From Roseateles depolymerans (GTDB lineage: Bacteria > Pseudomonadota > Gammaproteobacteria > Burkholderiales > Burkholderiaceae_C): a DNA stretch of 64,000 nucleotides. The notes under the pieces are model-generated. The model did not search any database and was not told the origin of the DNA. It saw only the letters and a list, made by a program, of their open reading frames with translations. Location: contig QFOD01000004.1 in NCBI GenBank assembly GCA_003241055.1, positions 186,001 through 250,000 on the forward strand, given 5' to 3'. Position numbers and translations under genes: made by a program. Below are positions 17,857 through 26,787 of the stretch, piece by piece. Numbering within the stretch: the stretch's first letter is position 1; every line of letters starts with the position of its first letter.

Positions 17857-19764
17857 TCAGCGCTTGTCGGCGATGTCTGCGGAGATCCGGTCGAGGAAGT
17901 CCTGCAGGGGCATCACCCCGAGATCCTGGTTGCCACGGGCGCGCACCGCAACGCTGCCATTGGCCTTCTCCTTGTCACCCACGACGAGGATGTAGGGCAG
18001 CTTTTGCACGGAATGCTGGCGGATTTTATAGGTGATCTTTTCATTGCGCAAATCGGCCTGGACCCTAAGCCCTTGTTTTTGCAGCGATTTCACGATTTCT
18101 GCGACGTAATCCGACTGCGCATCGGTGATATTGCAGACCACAACCTGCGTCGGAGCCAGCCAGACGGGCAGGGCGCCGGCGTGTTGCTCGATCAGGATGC
18201 CGATGAAACGCTCCAGGCTGCCGACGATGGCGCGGTGCAGCATCAGCGGGCGCTTGTGCTCGCCGTCCTCGTCGACGAAGGCCGCATCCAGCCGTTCCGG
18301 CAGGTTGGGGTCGACCTGGATGGTGCCGCATTGCCACTCGCGGCCCAGCGCGTCCTTCAGCGTGTACTCGATCTTGGGGCCGTAGAAGGCGCCTTCACCC
18401 GGTAGGTAGGTGAACTCGCAGCCCGACGCCTTGAGGCCCTCGGCCAGCGCGGCCTCGGCCTTGTCCCAGCTTTCCTCGGTGCCGATGCGCTTTTCCGGTC
18501 GCGTGGACAGCTTGTAGATGATCTCGTTGAAGCCGAAGTCCTTGTAGACCTTCTGCAGCAGGGTCGTGAAGGCGGTCACCTCGGCCTGGATCTGGTCTTC
18601 CATGCAGAAGATGTGGCCGTCGTCCTGCGTGAAGCCGCGCACGCGCATGATGCCGTGCAGGCCGCCGGACGGTTCGTTGCGGTGGCACTGGCCAAATTCG
18701 CCGTAGCGCAGCGGCAGGTCGCGGTAGCTCTTCACGCCCTGCTTGAAGATCAGGATGTGGCCGGGGCAGTTCATCGGCTTGAGCGCGTACTCGCGCTTCT
18801 CCGACTCCGTCGTGAACATGTTCTCGCGGTATTTGTCCCAGTGGCCGGTCTTCTCCCACAGGCCCTTGTCCAGGATCTGCGGACCCTTGACCTCCAGGTA
18901 GCCGTTCTCGCGGTAGACGCGGCGCATGTACTGCTCCACCTCCTGCCAGACCGTCCAGCCCTTGGGATGCCAGAACACGACGCCGGGCGCGTGGTCGTCG
19001 ATGTGGAAGAGGTCCAGCTCCTTGCCCAGCTTGCGGTGGTCGCGCTTCTCGGCTTCCTCCAGCATCAGCAGGTACTTCTGCAGGTCGTCCTTGCTGGCCC
19101 AGGCGGTGCCGTAGATGCGCTGCAGCATCTCGTTCTTGCTGTCGCCACGCCAGTAGGCGCCGGCCACCTTCATCAGCTTGAAGTGCTTGAGCTTGCCGGT
19201 GGAGGGCACGTGCGGGCCGCGGCACAGGTCTTCGAAGCTGCCTTCACGGTACAGCGACACGTCTTCGCCGGCCGGGATGGAGCCGATGATCTCGGCCTTG
19301 TAGTCCTCGCCCAGGCCCTTGAAGTAGGCCACGGCCTCGTCGCGCGGCAGCACGCGGCGCTCGACCTTCTCGTCCTTCTTGGCGAGTTCGGTCATCTTGG
19401 CCTCGATCTTGGCCAGGTCGTCCGGCGTGAACGGGCGCTTGTACGAGAAGTCGTAATAGAAGCCGTTGTCGATCACCGGGCCGATGGTGACCTGGGCGTC
19501 GGGGAACAGCTCCTTCACCGCGTAGGCGAGCAGGTGGGCGGTGGAGTGGCGGATCAGCTCCAGGCCGTCGGCGTCCTTGTCGGTGACGATGGCGAGCTGG
19601 GCGTCCTGCGTGATCAGGTGGCTGAGGTCGACGAGCTTGCCGTCCACCTTGCCGCCCAGGGCGGCCTTGGCCAGACCGGCGCCGATGCTGGCGGCCACGT
19701 CGCCGACCGTCAGTGGCGCGGCGAATTCACGGCGCGAGCCGTCGGGGAGTTGAATCAAGATCAT
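17857..19764 (-). CDS. thrS: threonine-tRNA ligase
   Basis: 635 aa, the typical full length. It has an N-terminal TGS domain (ILIQLPDGSRREFAAPLTVG), the editing domain with the HSTAHLLAYAVKELFPD helix (HxxxH) near residue 75, the class II core with MNCPGHILIFK (zinc-binding Cys) and RVRGFTQDDGHIFC, and the C-terminal anticodon-binding domain. ATG 19764 has GGAG 6 nt upstream. The gene is preceded by a terminator hairpin and a threonine-rich leader peptide, implying transcription attenuation by charged tRNA-Thr. It heads the infC-rpmI-rplT-pheST-ihfA cluster. Confidence 0.97.
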   Translation of the reverse strand: MILIQLPDGSRREFAAPLTVGDVAASIGAGLAKAALGGKVDGKLVDLSHLITQDAQLAIVTDKDADGLELIRHSTAHLLAYAVKELFPDAQVTIGPVIDNGFYYDFSYKRPFTPDDLAKIEAKMTELAKKDEKVERRVLPRDEAVAYFKGLGEDYKAEIIGSIPAGEDVSLYREGSFEDLCRGPHVPSTGKLKHFKLMKVAGAYWRGDSKNEMLQRIYGTAWASKDDLQKYLLMLEEAEKRDHRKLGKELDLFHIDDHAPGVVFWHPKGWTVWQEVEQYMRRVYRENGYLEVKGPQILDKGLWEKTGHWDKYRENMFTTESEKREYALKPMNCPGHILIFKQGVKSYRDLPLRYGEFGQCHRNEPSGGLHGIMRVRGFTQDDGHIFCMEDQIQAEVTAFTTLLQKVYKDFGFNEIIYKLSTRPEKRIGTEESWDKAEAALAEGLKASGCEFTYLPGEGAFYGPKIEYTLKDALGREWQCGTIQVDPNLPERLDAAFVDEDGEHKRPLMLHRAIVGSLERFIGILIEQHAGALPVWLAPTQVVVCNITDAQSDYVAEIVKSLQKQGLRVQADLRNEKITYKIRQHSVQKLPYILVVGDKEKANGSVAVRARGNQDLGVMPLQDFLDRISADIADKR

Positions 19765-19789
19765 GGAGTGCTCCAACGGAGGCAGAAAC

Positions 19790-19816
19790 AAAAAAGCGCG
19801 GCCACTTGCCGCGCTT
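19790..19816 (-). terminator. attenuator terminator in the thrS leader
   Basis: AAGCGCGGC - 5 nt - GCCGCGCTT forms a perfect 9-bp hairpin followed by T6 on the minus strand, ending only 25 nt before the thrS ATG. A terminator right in front of a gene, rather than after one, implies regulated read-through. Confidence 0.8.
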
Positions 19817-19850
19817 GATGTGTGTTGCCCAAAAGGCAGGCGTGACGAGC

Positions 19851-19857
19851 CGCGGCC
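19851..19857 (-). promoter_or_regulatory. candidate antiterminator strand of the thrS leader
   Basis: GGCCGCG, located just after the leader-peptide stop, can pair with CGCGGC in the 5' arm of the terminator (antiterminator), or with CCGCG at codons 3-4 of the leader peptide (which would free the terminator). This gives the 1:2, 2:3 and 3:4 pairings expected for a classical attenuator. Pairing was judged by eye only. Confidence 0.5.
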
Positions 19858-19859
19858 GA

Positions 19860-19898
19860 CTATTCCTTGCAGAACGGGGTCGTAGTTCGCGGTGTCAT
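19860..19898 (-). CDS. thrS leader peptide (12 aa, Thr-rich)
   Basis: The ORF reads MTPRTTTPFCKE and stops at TAG. Four of twelve codons are threonine, three of them consecutive (ACT ACG ACC). AAAGG lies 10 nt before the ATG. It sits between a possible promoter and the terminator hairpin, upstream of the threonyl-tRNA synthetase gene. By analogy with thrL and other amino-acid leader peptides, ribosome stalling at the Thr codons when charged tRNA-Thr is scarce would favour the antiterminator and thrS expression. Not supported by any homology search. Confidence 0.65.
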   Translation of the reverse strand: MTPRTTTPFCKE

Positions 19899-19942
19899 AA
19901 CCAGGGTGCCTTTCTCGCTCTTGTGAGTGGGTAGGAGGCGCG

Positions 19943-19948
19943 ATTGTA
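19943..19948 (-). promoter_or_regulatory. candidate -10 element for the thrS leader transcript
   Basis: TACAAT on the minus strand is 45 nt before the leader-peptide ATG, just past the stop of the patatin gene. No convincing -35 hexamer lies 16-18 nt upstream, so the assignment is tentative. Confidence 0.35.
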
Positions 19949-19957
19949 GAACGCCGC

Positions 19958-21043
19958 TCAAAGCGGCTGCGCCTGCACGGCGGACTGACCCGCCAGGGCC
20001 AGGAATTCGTCGGCCAGGCGGGCGCTCTCGGCCACGGCGATGCGCCAGCGGCGCTGGCGTTCGAGCTCGTCGAGCTTCAGGAAATCGTTACGGTCCGGCA
20101 GCTTGGCGCCGGGCAGTGTCGCGACCCACTCGGGGCTTGGGCTGAGCACCACGACGTTGTCCAGGAAGCGGGTGCTGCGATGACGATGCTTGAGCGCCTT
20201 GTCCAGCCAGCCCGGCACGACCTGGCGCTGGAAGTGCGGGTAGAGCACCAGCGGCGCAGCCTGTTGCTGCAGCGGGCGGTAGTCCAGGTGCAGGTGGTAG
20301 TCGGTGATGCCGCCGTCCCAGTAGGCGCCGCGCGGGGCGCCGGGGAGGTCGTGCTGAGCCTGCAGCCAGAAGGGAACGGAGCAGCTGGCCAGCAGCGCGC
20401 TGCGCAGGTTGCGCTCCGACAGGTGCACCTCGCGGCTGCGGAAGTCGCGCAGGGCCAGCGGCAGGTGGGCGCGCGGGTCGGAGAACACCACGCGCTCCAG
20501 GAACTGGCCCAGCAGCGGGCGCGACAGCGCATTGGCCGCGAACGCCCCCAGGTAGCCCAGCGGTGTGCTGAAGCGCCCCTCGCGAGCCAGCAGCGGCGCG
20601 CGGCCGCGCGAGGTGACGATGTGCAGGCGCAGCCCCGGGTGGCTCAGCACGGCGTTCTCGTGGCCGGCGAAATGCTCGGCCAGGATCTCGCCGAAGCGTC
20701 GGCTCACCGCCTCCGGGCGCGGGCGCTTCTCGCCGGGCAGGATGTCGTAGCGCTGGGTGACGTAGGCCTCGGCCATCGCGGCGAAGGCCGCCTCGACCCC
20801 GCCGGCGCGCGCCAGCGCGGCCGTGGCCATGCGCCAGGCGCCGATGCTGGCGCCCACCAGATGCACGCTGTGGCCCCCGCGCGGCAACCAGTCGCCGAAC
20901 AGCAGGCGGTCCAGGCCGTTGAGGATCAGGCCCTTAGGGCCGCCCGCCGCGGCCGGGATCAGGCCGATGTCTTCGGGTCGCAGCCCGCGCTCGGCGAGGC
21001 GGGCGCGGGCAGAGGGGCCGGCGTGGATCTGCAGGGCTTGCAT
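19958..21043 (-). CDS. patatin-like phospholipase
   Basis: 361 aa. The oxyanion glycine run AAAGGPKG, the nucleophile elbow GASIG and the catalytic Asp in YWDGGITD are all present, giving the Ser-Asp dyad of patatin lipases. No signal peptide is seen, so it is probably cytosolic. It lies directly upstream of the thrS leader on the same strand and downstream of a TonB receptor by 25 nt, but shows no functional link with either. Confidence 0.88.
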   Translation of the reverse strand: MQALQIHAGPSARARLAERGLRPEDIGLIPAAAGGPKGLILNGLDRLLFGDWLPRGGHSVHLVGASIGAWRMATAALARAGGVEAAFAAMAEAYVTQRYDILPGEKRPRPEAVSRRFGEILAEHFAGHENAVLSHPGLRLHIVTSRGRAPLLAREGRFSTPLGYLGAFAANALSRPLLGQFLERVVFSDPRAHLPLALRDFRSREVHLSERNLRSALLASCSVPFWLQAQHDLPGAPRGAYWDGGITDYHLHLDYRPLQQQAAPLVLYPHFQRQVVPGWLDKALKHRHRSTRFLDNVVVLSPSPEWVATLPGAKLPDRNDFLKLDELERQRRWRIAVAESARLADEFLALAGQSAVQAQPL

Positions 21044-21068
21044 CAGCGCGGGGTGAGGCCCGTGGGCC

Positions 21069-23246
21069 TCAGAGCTTCATCTCCAGGTTCACACCGTACC
21101 AGGCCCGCGATTCACGGTCGGTATAGGTGGTCGAGCCGTTGGACACCGTGGTCAGCGACTGCGTGTTCAGCGGGGCCAGGTTGTTGGCCGAGACGCGCAG
21201 CGACAGCTTGGGGTTGAACACCCACTGGGCGAACAGGTCCAGCGAGCGGTTGCGCGACTGGTCGAGCAACTGCGTCTGGGTCTGACGCGTGCTGTAGCCC
21301 GGCGTGAAGCCGAGGTTGGCGCCGGCGGTCAGCGGCAGGCTGGACAGGCGGTAGTCGAAGCCCAGGTTGCCGGACCAGGGCTGCTGGCCATCCAGACGGT
21401 TGTCGGGGCCGGGCAGGGCCTCGACACGCGAGTGATAGAAGCTCACCGAGCCGCGCAGGTTGAGCGCGGTCTTGGGGTCGAACAGCGCAGGCATCAGCTC
21501 GGAAGCGCGGCCCTTGATCTCCAGCTCGATGCCGCTAGTCTGGGCCTTAGAGAGGTTGACCGGGCGTGACACGTAGCGGGCCACCGTGCCGCCGGCGGGC
21601 ACCTCGCGGCTGGTCGCGTTGCGGATCAGGTCCTTGATGTCACGGTGGAACAGCGCCACGCTGAACATGCCGCCGCCGGTGAAGTACTTCTCGTAGGCGA
21701 TGTCCAGGCCGGTGGCCAGCTCGGGCTTGAGCAGCGGGTTGCCGACGCGGTCGGGGTAGAGCTCCTCGTTGGTCTGAGCAGCCGACGGGTATTTGCTGTT
21801 CAGCGAGTAGCGGCCCAGCATGGAGCTCAGATCCGGCGCCTTGTAGCTGCGCGTGATGCTGCCGCGGATCAGGTCGCGGCCCTTGGGGTCCAGCTTGTAG
21901 TTGATGTGCCACAGCGGCGTCAGCACGCTGCTGACGTTGCGCGCGTCCAGCGCGTTGCCGCGGCTGGTGGTGACGATGCGCTCGTTGCGCAGGCCCAGGT
22001 AGGTGGACCATTGCGGCGCGATCTCCCACTCATCCTGCACGAAGAAGGCCTGGCGCTGGATGCGGGCGCCGAAGGTTTCGCCGTCGAACTGCGGCAGCTG
22101 CGACTGGCCGTTGACCGTGGTGGTGCGCACCTCGTCGCGGCGGCGCCATTCCAGGTCCCAGCCGACCGTCAGGCTGTGGTCGTCGCCCAGCAGCTGGCTG
22201 TACTTGCCGGCCTGCGTGAAGTTGCGGTCCAGGTTGTCGCCGAAGCTGTGCACCGGCGTGGTCGTGTCCACGGTCAGGTTGTTGAAGCTGCCCTTGGCGC
22301 GCTGCACGCCGGCCTTGAGCTCGACCTTCTGGGTCTCGCTGAAGCGGTTGTTCCACTGCACGTTGCCGCGCAGCATCTGCCAGGTGCCCTTGTTGATGGC
22401 GTTGTCGTCCAGGCCGGAGCCGGCGATGCCGGTGCTGGAGAGCGTGTCGTAGTTCAGGCGGTTGTTCCACCAGCCCTGCTGGCTGAAGCCCATCAGCGTC
22501 AGCGTCTCGTCGTCGCTGATGCGCCAGTTCAGGCGGGGCGTGGTGTTGACGCCGTGGCCCCAGTTCAGCTGCTCGCCCTTCTGCACCGAGTCACCGCTGG
22601 CACCGTTGTCGCCGACGACGTGGCGGGTGGTGGTGGTCTCACCCCGATTTCGCCAGGAGAAGGCCGACACCGGCACCGACAGCGCGGCCGAGCCCAGCTT
22701 CTCGCCGAAGGTCAGCGTGGCGGACGGCGTGGGGCGGTCCACGTTGTAGCCAAGGCCCAGGCGCAGGTCGCGCTGCGACACGCGCGGCGCGTCCTTCAGA
22801 ATGATGTTGATCGCGCCGGCCACGGCCTGGGCGCTCTGGTCGGCGGTCGGGCCCTTGGTGACCTCGATGCGCTCCACCTGCTTGGGGTCGAGCTGGTCGA
22901 GCTGGAAGCCCGGGGGCGCCGGGTCGCCGTTGATCAGGATCAGCGTGTAGCCCGAGCCCAGGCCGCGCATGCGCGGTGCGCCGCCAGAGACGTTCACGCC
23001 CGGCAGGCGCTTGAGCACGTCGGCCACGTTGGTGTCGCCGTACTTGTCCAGTTCGTCCCGCCCGAACACCTGCTTGGCCACCGGGGCGCGGCGGCGCAGG
23101 TCGGTGTCGCTCAGCGTGCGGCGGATCTCCACGCGTTCCAGCTGCTGGTTGTTGGTGCTGGGCACCGGCGGACCGTTGGCCTCCTGTTGCGCCAGGACCA
23201 GGGCAGGGCTGAGCAACAGCAGCGAAGCGAGGGTGGGGGTTTTCAA
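21069..23246 (-). CDS. TonB-dependent receptor
   Basis: 725 aa from a TTG start with GGAG 6 nt upstream, which puts the signal peptide (LKTPTLASLLLLSPALVLAQ) at the N-terminus; the longer frame to 23378 would bury it. The plug domain shows RVEIRRTLSDTDLRRRAPVA, KRLPGVNVSGGAPRMRGLGS and the VERIEVTKGPTADQSAQAV segment. The barrel follows and ends NLEMKL. Ligand unknown: proteins of this type import siderophores, metals or oligosaccharides. The downstream patatin gene is only 25 nt away. Confidence 0.9.
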   Translation of the reverse strand: MKTPTLASLLLLSPALVLAQQEANGPPVPSTNNQQLERVEIRRTLSDTDLRRRAPVAKQVFGRDELDKYGDTNVADVLKRLPGVNVSGGAPRMRGLGSGYTLILINGDPAPPGFQLDQLDPKQVERIEVTKGPTADQSAQAVAGAINIILKDAPRVSQRDLRLGLGYNVDRPTPSATLTFGEKLGSAALSVPVSAFSWRNRGETTTTRHVVGDNGASGDSVQKGEQLNWGHGVNTTPRLNWRISDDETLTLMGFSQQGWWNNRLNYDTLSSTGIAGSGLDDNAINKGTWQMLRGNVQWNNRFSETQKVELKAGVQRAKGSFNNLTVDTTTPVHSFGDNLDRNFTQAGKYSQLLGDDHSLTVGWDLEWRRRDEVRTTTVNGQSQLPQFDGETFGARIQRQAFFVQDEWEIAPQWSTYLGLRNERIVTTSRGNALDARNVSSVLTPLWHINYKLDPKGRDLIRGSITRSYKAPDLSSMLGRYSLNSKYPSAAQTNEELYPDRVGNPLLKPELATGLDIAYEKYFTGGGMFSVALFHRDIKDLIRNATSREVPAGGTVARYVSRPVNLSKAQTSGIELEIKGRASELMPALFDPKTALNLRGSVSFYHSRVEALPGPDNRLDGQQPWSGNLGFDYRLSSLPLTAGANLGFTPGYSTRQTQTQLLDQSRNRSLDLFAQWVFNPKLSLRVSANNLAPLNTQSLTTVSNGSTTYTDRESRAWYGVNLEMKL

Positions 23247-23443
23247 AGCGAACTCCGGAAAGACGGGACGGCGCGCACGATAGTCAGTGGGACCAGGGCG
23301 CCAGCGCGGCTTGCGACCAAACGCGGGATGCGGGGCGCCAAGCGCCGATTGCAGGGGCTGACGAGCAGCGACCCGCATGATCGCCGCCGGGCTGTGACAT
23401 GACGAAGGTCAGTGGCGCAGCCGCGACGCGGCCCGCGTGAAGT

Positions 23444-25777
23444 TCAGCGCTTGGTCTGCAGCTTCGCGAAGGCGGCCGCCATCGCGCCACCCGCCGGTGC
23501 GGCCGGCGCCGCACGGCCGCCGCGTTCTTGGCGGCCAGCCGGCTTGAAGCTGTTGTCGCCGCGACCCGTGCCACTGCGCTGGGGCTGGGCGTCGAGCTTC
23601 ATGGTCAGCGAGATGCGCTGGCGGGCCAGGTCCACCTCCAGCACCTTGACCTTGACGATGTCGCCGGTCTTGACCACCTCGCGGGCGTCGCTGACGAACT
23701 TGTTGGACAGCTGGCTGACGTGGATGAGGCCATCCTGGTGCACGCCCAGGTCCACGAAGGCGCCGAACTGCGCGACGTTGCTGACCGTGCCCTCCAGCAC
23801 CATGCCGGGCTGCAGGTCCTTCACGTCCTCCACGCCCTCGTTGAAGCGGGCGACCTTGAAGTCCGGGCGCGGGTCGCGGCCGGGCTTCTCCAGCTCGGCC
23901 AGCACGTCCTTCACGGTGATCAGGCCGAAGCGCTCGTCGGCCAGCAGCTCGGGCTTGAGCGTGCGCAGCACCTCGCTGCGGCCCACCACCTCGGCGGCCG
24001 GGCGCTGCAGCAGCGCGAGTGCCTTCTCCACCAGCGGGTAGGTCTCGGGGTGCACGCCGCTGATGTCCAGCGGGTTGTCGCCGCCACGGATGCGCAGGAA
24101 GCCGGCCGCCTGCTCGAAGGTCTTGGGGCCCAGGCCGCTCACGTCCAGCAACTGCTGGCGGTTGGCGAAGGCGCCATGGGCATCGCGCCAGCGCACGATG
24201 CTGTTGGCCACCGAGGCGGACAGACCTGACACCCGCGACAGCAGCGCGCTGGACGCGGTGTTCAGGTCCACGCCCACCTTGTTCACGCAGTCTTCTACCA
24301 CGGCGTCCAGCGCCCGGGCCATCTCGCTCTGGTTGACGTCGTGCTGGTACTGGCCCACGCCTATGCTCTTGGGGTCGATCTTGACCAGCTCGGCCAGCGG
24401 GTCCTGCAGCCGGCGCGCGATGGAGACGGCGCCGCGCAGCGACACGTCGAGGTCGGGCAGTTCCTTGGACGCGAACTCCGACGCCGAGTAGACCGAGGCA
24501 CCGGCCTCGCTCACCACCACGCGCTCGATCTGAACGTTCGCGTCCAGCGCCTGCAGCTTCTTGATCAGCTCACCGGCCAGCTTGTCGGTCTCGCGCGAGG
24601 CCGTGCCGTTGCCGATGGCGATCAGGTTCACGCCATGCGTGGCGCACAGCTTGGCCAGCGTGTGCAGGCTGCCGTCCCAGTCGCGGCGCGGCTCGTGCGG
24701 GTAGACGGTGGAGGTGTCCAGCACCTTGCCGGTGTCGCTCACCACGGCCACCTTCACGCCGGTGCGTATGCCGGGGTCCAGCCCCATCACCACGCGCTTG
24801 CCGGCCGGTGCGGCCAGCAGCAGGTCGCGCAGGTTCTCGGCAAACACCTTGATCGCGGTGGCCTCGGCCGCCTCGCGCAGGCGCGCGAACAGGTCGCGCT
24901 CCAGGCTCAAACTGAGCTTGACCTTCCAGGTCCAGGCGATGGTCTTGCGGATCAGCGCGTCGCCCGCGCGGTTGCCGTGCCGCCAGCCCAGATGGGCGGC
25001 GATGCGGCCCTCCGCCAGGCCGGGCTGGCCGGCCACGGGTTCTTCGTCCAGCACCAGCTTGGCGTCCAGCAGCTCCTGCGCGCGGCCGCGGAACACGGCC
25101 AGCGCGCGGTGCGAGGGCACGGTCTTGATGGGCTCCGCGTAGTCGAAGTAGTCGCGGAACTTGGCGTGGTCCGGCGTGTCCGGGTTCTTGCCGTCCATCA
25201 GCTTGCTCTGGAACAGGCCCACGTCCCACAGCCACTCGCGCAGCTTGCCCACCAGCACGGCGTCTTCGGCCCAGCGCTCGGCGAGCAGGTCGCGCACGCC
25301 GTCCAGCACCGCGAAGGCGTCGGCGAAGCCGGCGTCGGGGTTCAGGAACTTCGCGGCCTCGGCCTGCGGGTCCAGCGTGGGGTCGGCAAACAGCTGGTCG
25401 GCCAGCGGCTCCAGCCCGGCCTCGCGGGCGATCAGGCCCTTGGTGCGGCGCTTGACCTTGTAGGGCAGGTAGAGGTCTTCCAGCTCCTGCTTGGTGGGCG
25501 CGGCCTTGATGGCGGCCTCCAGCTCGGGCGTGAGCTTGCCCTGCTCGGCGATGCTCTTGAGCACGGCCTCACGGCGGTCCGACAGCTCGCGCAGGTAGGC
25601 GAGGCGGCTTTCCAGCTCACGCAGCTGGATGTCGTCCAGCCCCTGCGTGGCTTCCTTGCGGTAACGGGCGATGAAGGGGACGGTGGCGCCACCGTCCAGC
25701 AGCTCGACGGCGGCCTGCACCTGGCCGGGCCGCACCTGCAGCTCGGCGGCGATCTGATTGACGATCAACGGGTCCAA
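23444..25777 (-). CDS. tex: Tex family RNA-binding protein
   Basis: About 777 aa: an N-terminal helical Tex domain (IAAELQVRPGQVQAAVELLD, VPFIARYRKEATQG), a YqgF/RNase H-like domain (GLDPGIRTGVKVAVV), tandem helix-hairpin-helix motifs around NKVGVDLNTASSALLSRVSG, and an S1 domain (LEGTVSNVAQFGAFVDLGVH), then a basic low-complexity tail. Tex binds nucleic acid and affects transcription and RNA decay. The start is uncertain: TTG at 25777 fits family N-termini, GTG at 25822 is the furthest possible, and neither has a clear ribosome site. Confidence 0.92.
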   Translation of the reverse strand: MDPLIVNQIAAELQVRPGQVQAAVELLDGGATVPFIARYRKEATQGLDDIQLRELESRLAYLRELSDRREAVLKSIAEQGKLTPELEAAIKAAPTKQELEDLYLPYKVKRRTKGLIAREAGLEPLADQLFADPTLDPQAEAAKFLNPDAGFADAFAVLDGVRDLLAERWAEDAVLVGKLREWLWDVGLFQSKLMDGKNPDTPDHAKFRDYFDYAEPIKTVPSHRALAVFRGRAQELLDAKLVLDEEPVAGQPGLAEGRIAAHLGWRHGNRAGDALIRKTIAWTWKVKLSLSLERDLFARLREAAEATAIKVFAENLRDLLLAAPAGKRVVMGLDPGIRTGVKVAVVSDTGKVLDTSTVYPHEPRRDWDGSLHTLAKLCATHGVNLIAIGNGTASRETDKLAGELIKKLQALDANVQIERVVVSEAGASVYSASEFASKELPDLDVSLRGAVSIARRLQDPLAELVKIDPKSIGVGQYQHDVNQSEMARALDAVVEDCVNKVGVDLNTASSALLSRVSGLSASVANSIVRWRDAHGAFANRQQLLDVSGLGPKTFEQAAGFLRIRGGDNPLDISGVHPETYPLVEKALALLQRPAAEVVGRSEVLRTLKPELLADERFGLITVKDVLAELEKPGRDPRPDFKVARFNEGVEDVKDLQPGMVLEGTVSNVAQFGAFVDLGVHQDGLIHVSQLSNKFVSDAREVVKTGDIVKVKVLEVDLARQRISLTMKLDAQPQRSGTGRGDNSFKPAGRQERGGRAAPAAPAGGAMAAAFAKLQTKR

Positions 25778-25837
25778 AACAGGGTCTCGCGGGACACAAA
25801 AAACGGGCCGCGAGTTTGCCACAGGGGGTCTGGCGCG

Positions 25838-26623
25838 CTAGGGCTGCTGCTCCGCGCCGGTTTCGGCACGGCGGCGCCAGCGCTCCTGGATGGCCCGGGC
25901 CTGGCCACTGGCCGTGATGCGGCGCATGCCCTCGTCGAAGGCGGCCAGCAGGGCGGCGCCGTCGGCATGCTGGCGCGAGAACGCGGTGTAGAGGCCGAAC
26001 GAGGGGAACTGCCCCACGATGCGGAACTGGCCGGCCAGGTCGGGGTGGCGCTGGAACAGCAGCCGGGTGTTGACCTCCGGGGCCAGCGTGTAGCGGGCCC
26101 GCCCGAGCTGCACCATGCGGAAGTTGCTCTCGTCGTGGTTGGTGACGACGCGCTGCACGCGCGTGTTGCCGTCGAACTCGCTGCCGTATTCATAGCCGCG
26201 GGTCACGGCGACGCTCTGGCCCTCGAGGTCGCGCACGCCGAGGCTGGGCTGAACCGGGTGGTCCTTGCGTGCGTAGATGACGAAGCGCTCCTCGAACATC
26301 GGGCGCGCGGGCCAGAGATAGTCGCGTTCGATGAGATCGGTGCGCGTGGTGTTGAAGCAGGCCAGCAGCGTGCCGGCCTTGGTCTGCGCCATGCAGCGCG
26401 CGTAGGGCAGCAGCTCGAAGCGTGCCTCGATGGACACGGCTGCAAAGGCGGCCCGCACCAGATCCACGGTCATGCCATGTGCCTGGCCCGCGATTTCGCC
26501 CGAGTAGGGGTACCAGTCGTTCTCCGCGCCGATCACGACGGTGCGTGCAGGGCCAGCCGCAACACCCGACCCTGCGGCAATCAGCAGCAGGCCGGTGAGG
26601 GTTGACAGCAGGCGCCGGCGCAT
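25838..26623 (-). CDS. periplasmic solute-binding protein, family 3
   Basis: 261 aa with a signal peptide (LLSTLTGLLLIAAGSGVAAG) and a family 3 extracellular binding fold: VVIGAENDWYPYSGEIAGQA, MTVDLVRAAFAAVSIEARFE, then the second lobe and C-terminal hinge. Such proteins bind amino acids or similar small solutes. No permease or ATPase gene is next to it, so it may be an orphan binding protein or a sensor-like protein of the DUF/YckB sort. It follows tex only in the antisense of transcript order, 60 nt upstream, and may form one transcript with it. Confidence 0.8.
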   Translation of the reverse strand: MRRRLLSTLTGLLLIAAGSGVAAGPARTVVIGAENDWYPYSGEIAGQAHGMTVDLVRAAFAAVSIEARFELLPYARCMAQTKAGTLLACFNTTRTDLIERDYLWPARPMFEERFVIYARKDHPVQPSLGVRDLEGQSVAVTRGYEYGSEFDGNTRVQRVVTNHDESNFRMVQLGRARYTLAPEVNTRLLFQRHPDLAGQFRIVGQFPSFGLYTAFSRQHADGAALLAAFDEGMRRITASGQARAIQERWRRRAETGAEQQP

Positions 26624-26787
26624 GAGGCGGAAATGACGGTGCGGAGCAGATCTGTGGGGTGTCGCAGTCTAGGGGCCGTCGGGACGCCTCTAGGCCGGGT
26701 TTGCCCCGTCGAAGCGCCGAATTCAGGGCAAATGCCGTGAGGGTTTGCGTCAGGTCAAGTGCTGTGGGACTGCGCGGCGGCGAGGGC

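Noticed and set aside
23247..23443. GCCACTG word on the minus strand upstream of the second TonB receptor, as in cobalamin riboswitches
   Set aside because: None of the other conserved B12-riboswitch elements could be found around it in the right order.
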